Origin: DATDMG01 sp036518955
Lineage (GTDB): Bacteria > Actinomycetota > Actinomycetes > Actinomycetales > Kineosporiaceae
NCBI GenBank assembly: GCA_036518955.1
Contig: DATDMG010000364.1
Span: 1-15,301, forward strand
Length of the DNA stretch: 15,301 nt
Direction of reading: 5' to 3'
Below, piece by piece: positions 14,761-15,301 of this stretch. The translations under genes and the position numbers were made by a program. Numbering within the stretch: the stretch's first letter is position 1; the number at the start of each line of letters is the position of its first letter. The notes beneath the pieces were generated by a model that searched no databases, was not told the origin of the DNA, and was given only the letters and a program-made list of their open reading frames with translations.

Positions 14761-15278
14761 ATGACCGCGGAGCCGAAAGCTCAGGTCGAGGCGGAGCCCG
14801 GGCCGACCGGGGAGTTCGTCCGGCAGCCCAACAGGTTCACCGGGCGGATCACCCCGCGATCGGCGTCCGAGCCGGGCCGCGGGCCGGACGCCGATGGCCG
14901 TTGGCCGCTCGAGCCGGGCCGGTACCGGCTCGTGGTGTCCCTCGCCTGCCCGTGGCGCACCGATCCGTGATCGTACGCCGGTGGCTGGGCCTGGAGGCTG
15001 TCCTGCCGCTCGCGGTCGTGGATCCGGTGCGCGACGAGGGTGGCTGGCGCTTCTGGCTCCGCGACATCAACAACGGGGTGTACCGGGCTGGGTTCGCGAC
15101 ATCGCAGGAGGCCTACGGCCGGGCGTACGACGCCCTGTTCGCCCGGCTCGACGCGATCTCCGCCCGGCTGCGCACCCGCCGCTACCTGATGGGCCGCGCC
15201 GTCCCCGAGGCCGACGTCCGGCTGTTCACCGCGGCGCCCCGACTCGACCGGCGCGCCGCGGGCGGAGGTCTCAGGTGA
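14761..15278 (+). pseudogene. Decayed glutathionyl-hydroquinone reductase-like gene (YqjG/ECM4 type)
   Basis: The intact family has about 320-340 residues, a thioredoxin-like domain with a CPW active site, and a helical GST domain; in actinobacteria the thiol partner would be mycothiol. Here ATG 14761 gives FVRQPNRFTGRIT and RYRLVVSLACPW, then stops at TGA 14968-14970. The missing continuation AHRSVIVRRWLGLE is in another frame, as expected if one G was lost after the TGG at 14953-14955. After DEGGWRF (about 15053) the reading jumps to DINNGVYRAGFATSQEAY, skipping roughly 80-90 family residues. After ADVRLFT the homology fades and a stop comes at 15276-15278, lacking the usual conserved C-terminus. 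The Cys is retained. At least two separate lesions make a sequencing error alone unlikely. Confidence 0.75.
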
Positions 15279-15301
15279 CGCGCGTCCCGCCGTGCCGGAC
15301 G

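Noticed and set aside
14553..14960. A GTG-started reading frame leading into the second half of the reductase pseudogene
   Set aside because: Before the AHRSVIV segment the translation is low-complexity and overlaps the pseudogene's better frame. It is open by chance.

Overview
The window is chromosomal DNA from a high-GC actinomycete (Actinomycetota; a Frankiales, Pseudonocardiales or Mycobacteriales-like organism is plausible, but the genus cannot be set from sequence alone). The reasons are very high third-position GC in every gene, frequent GTG starts, GlpD and GabD2 proteins that closely resemble mycobacterial ones, the GuaB/GuaB3 pair, a SURF1-DUF3817-GuaA cluster, and many genes that look leaderless with a TANNNT -10 box.

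Layout. Bases 1-441 are the disordered C-terminal tail of a gene that begins outside the window. Next come guaB (IMP dehydrogenase), guaB3 (IMPDH-like) and glpD (glycerol-3-phosphate dehydrogenase), all on +. A conserved protein with a DUF1444-like C-terminus lies convergent to glpD at 5225-6214 (-). A divergent region then leads to a 42-codon small ORF that overlaps a zinc-ribbon gene by ATGA. After that, on +, come gabD2 (succinate-semialdehyde dehydrogenase), a DUF427 gene, SURF1, a DUF3817 membrane protein and guaA (GMP synthase). On - are a sugar-phosphate-type nucleotidyltransferase (convergent with guaA, 2 bp apart) and a Nudix hydrolase. A 400-bp divergent intergenic region with a strong stem-loop separates that Nudix gene from a second, two-domain Nudix gene on +. 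The window ends with a 250-bp region holding a consensus DnaA box and a perfect 12-bp inverted repeat, then a decayed glutathionyl-hydroquinone-reductase-like pseudogene.

How the genes relate. guaB and guaA carry the two steps from IMP to GMP and sit about 8 kb apart with unrelated genes between them. glpD feeds electrons from glycerol-3-phosphate to the respiratory chain, and SURF1 helps assemble the terminal cytochrome oxidase. gabD2 and the Nudix enzymes are metabolic or housekeeping functions. I see no phage, CRISPR, toxin-antitoxin, biosynthetic cluster, tRNA or rRNA.

Most unusual. Eight genes share an exact architecture: TANNNT, six bases, start codon. Two further -10-like boxes fit with small variations. 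The -10 boxes of guaB and guaA are built on the stop codon of the preceding gene. The other regions worth a second look are the guaB Shine-Dalgarno palindrome, the small ORF before the zinc-ribbon gene, the candidate small-RNA locus between the Nudix genes, the operator-like palindrome on the second Nudix start, and the DnaA-box region. I found no clear undescribed multi-gene system.
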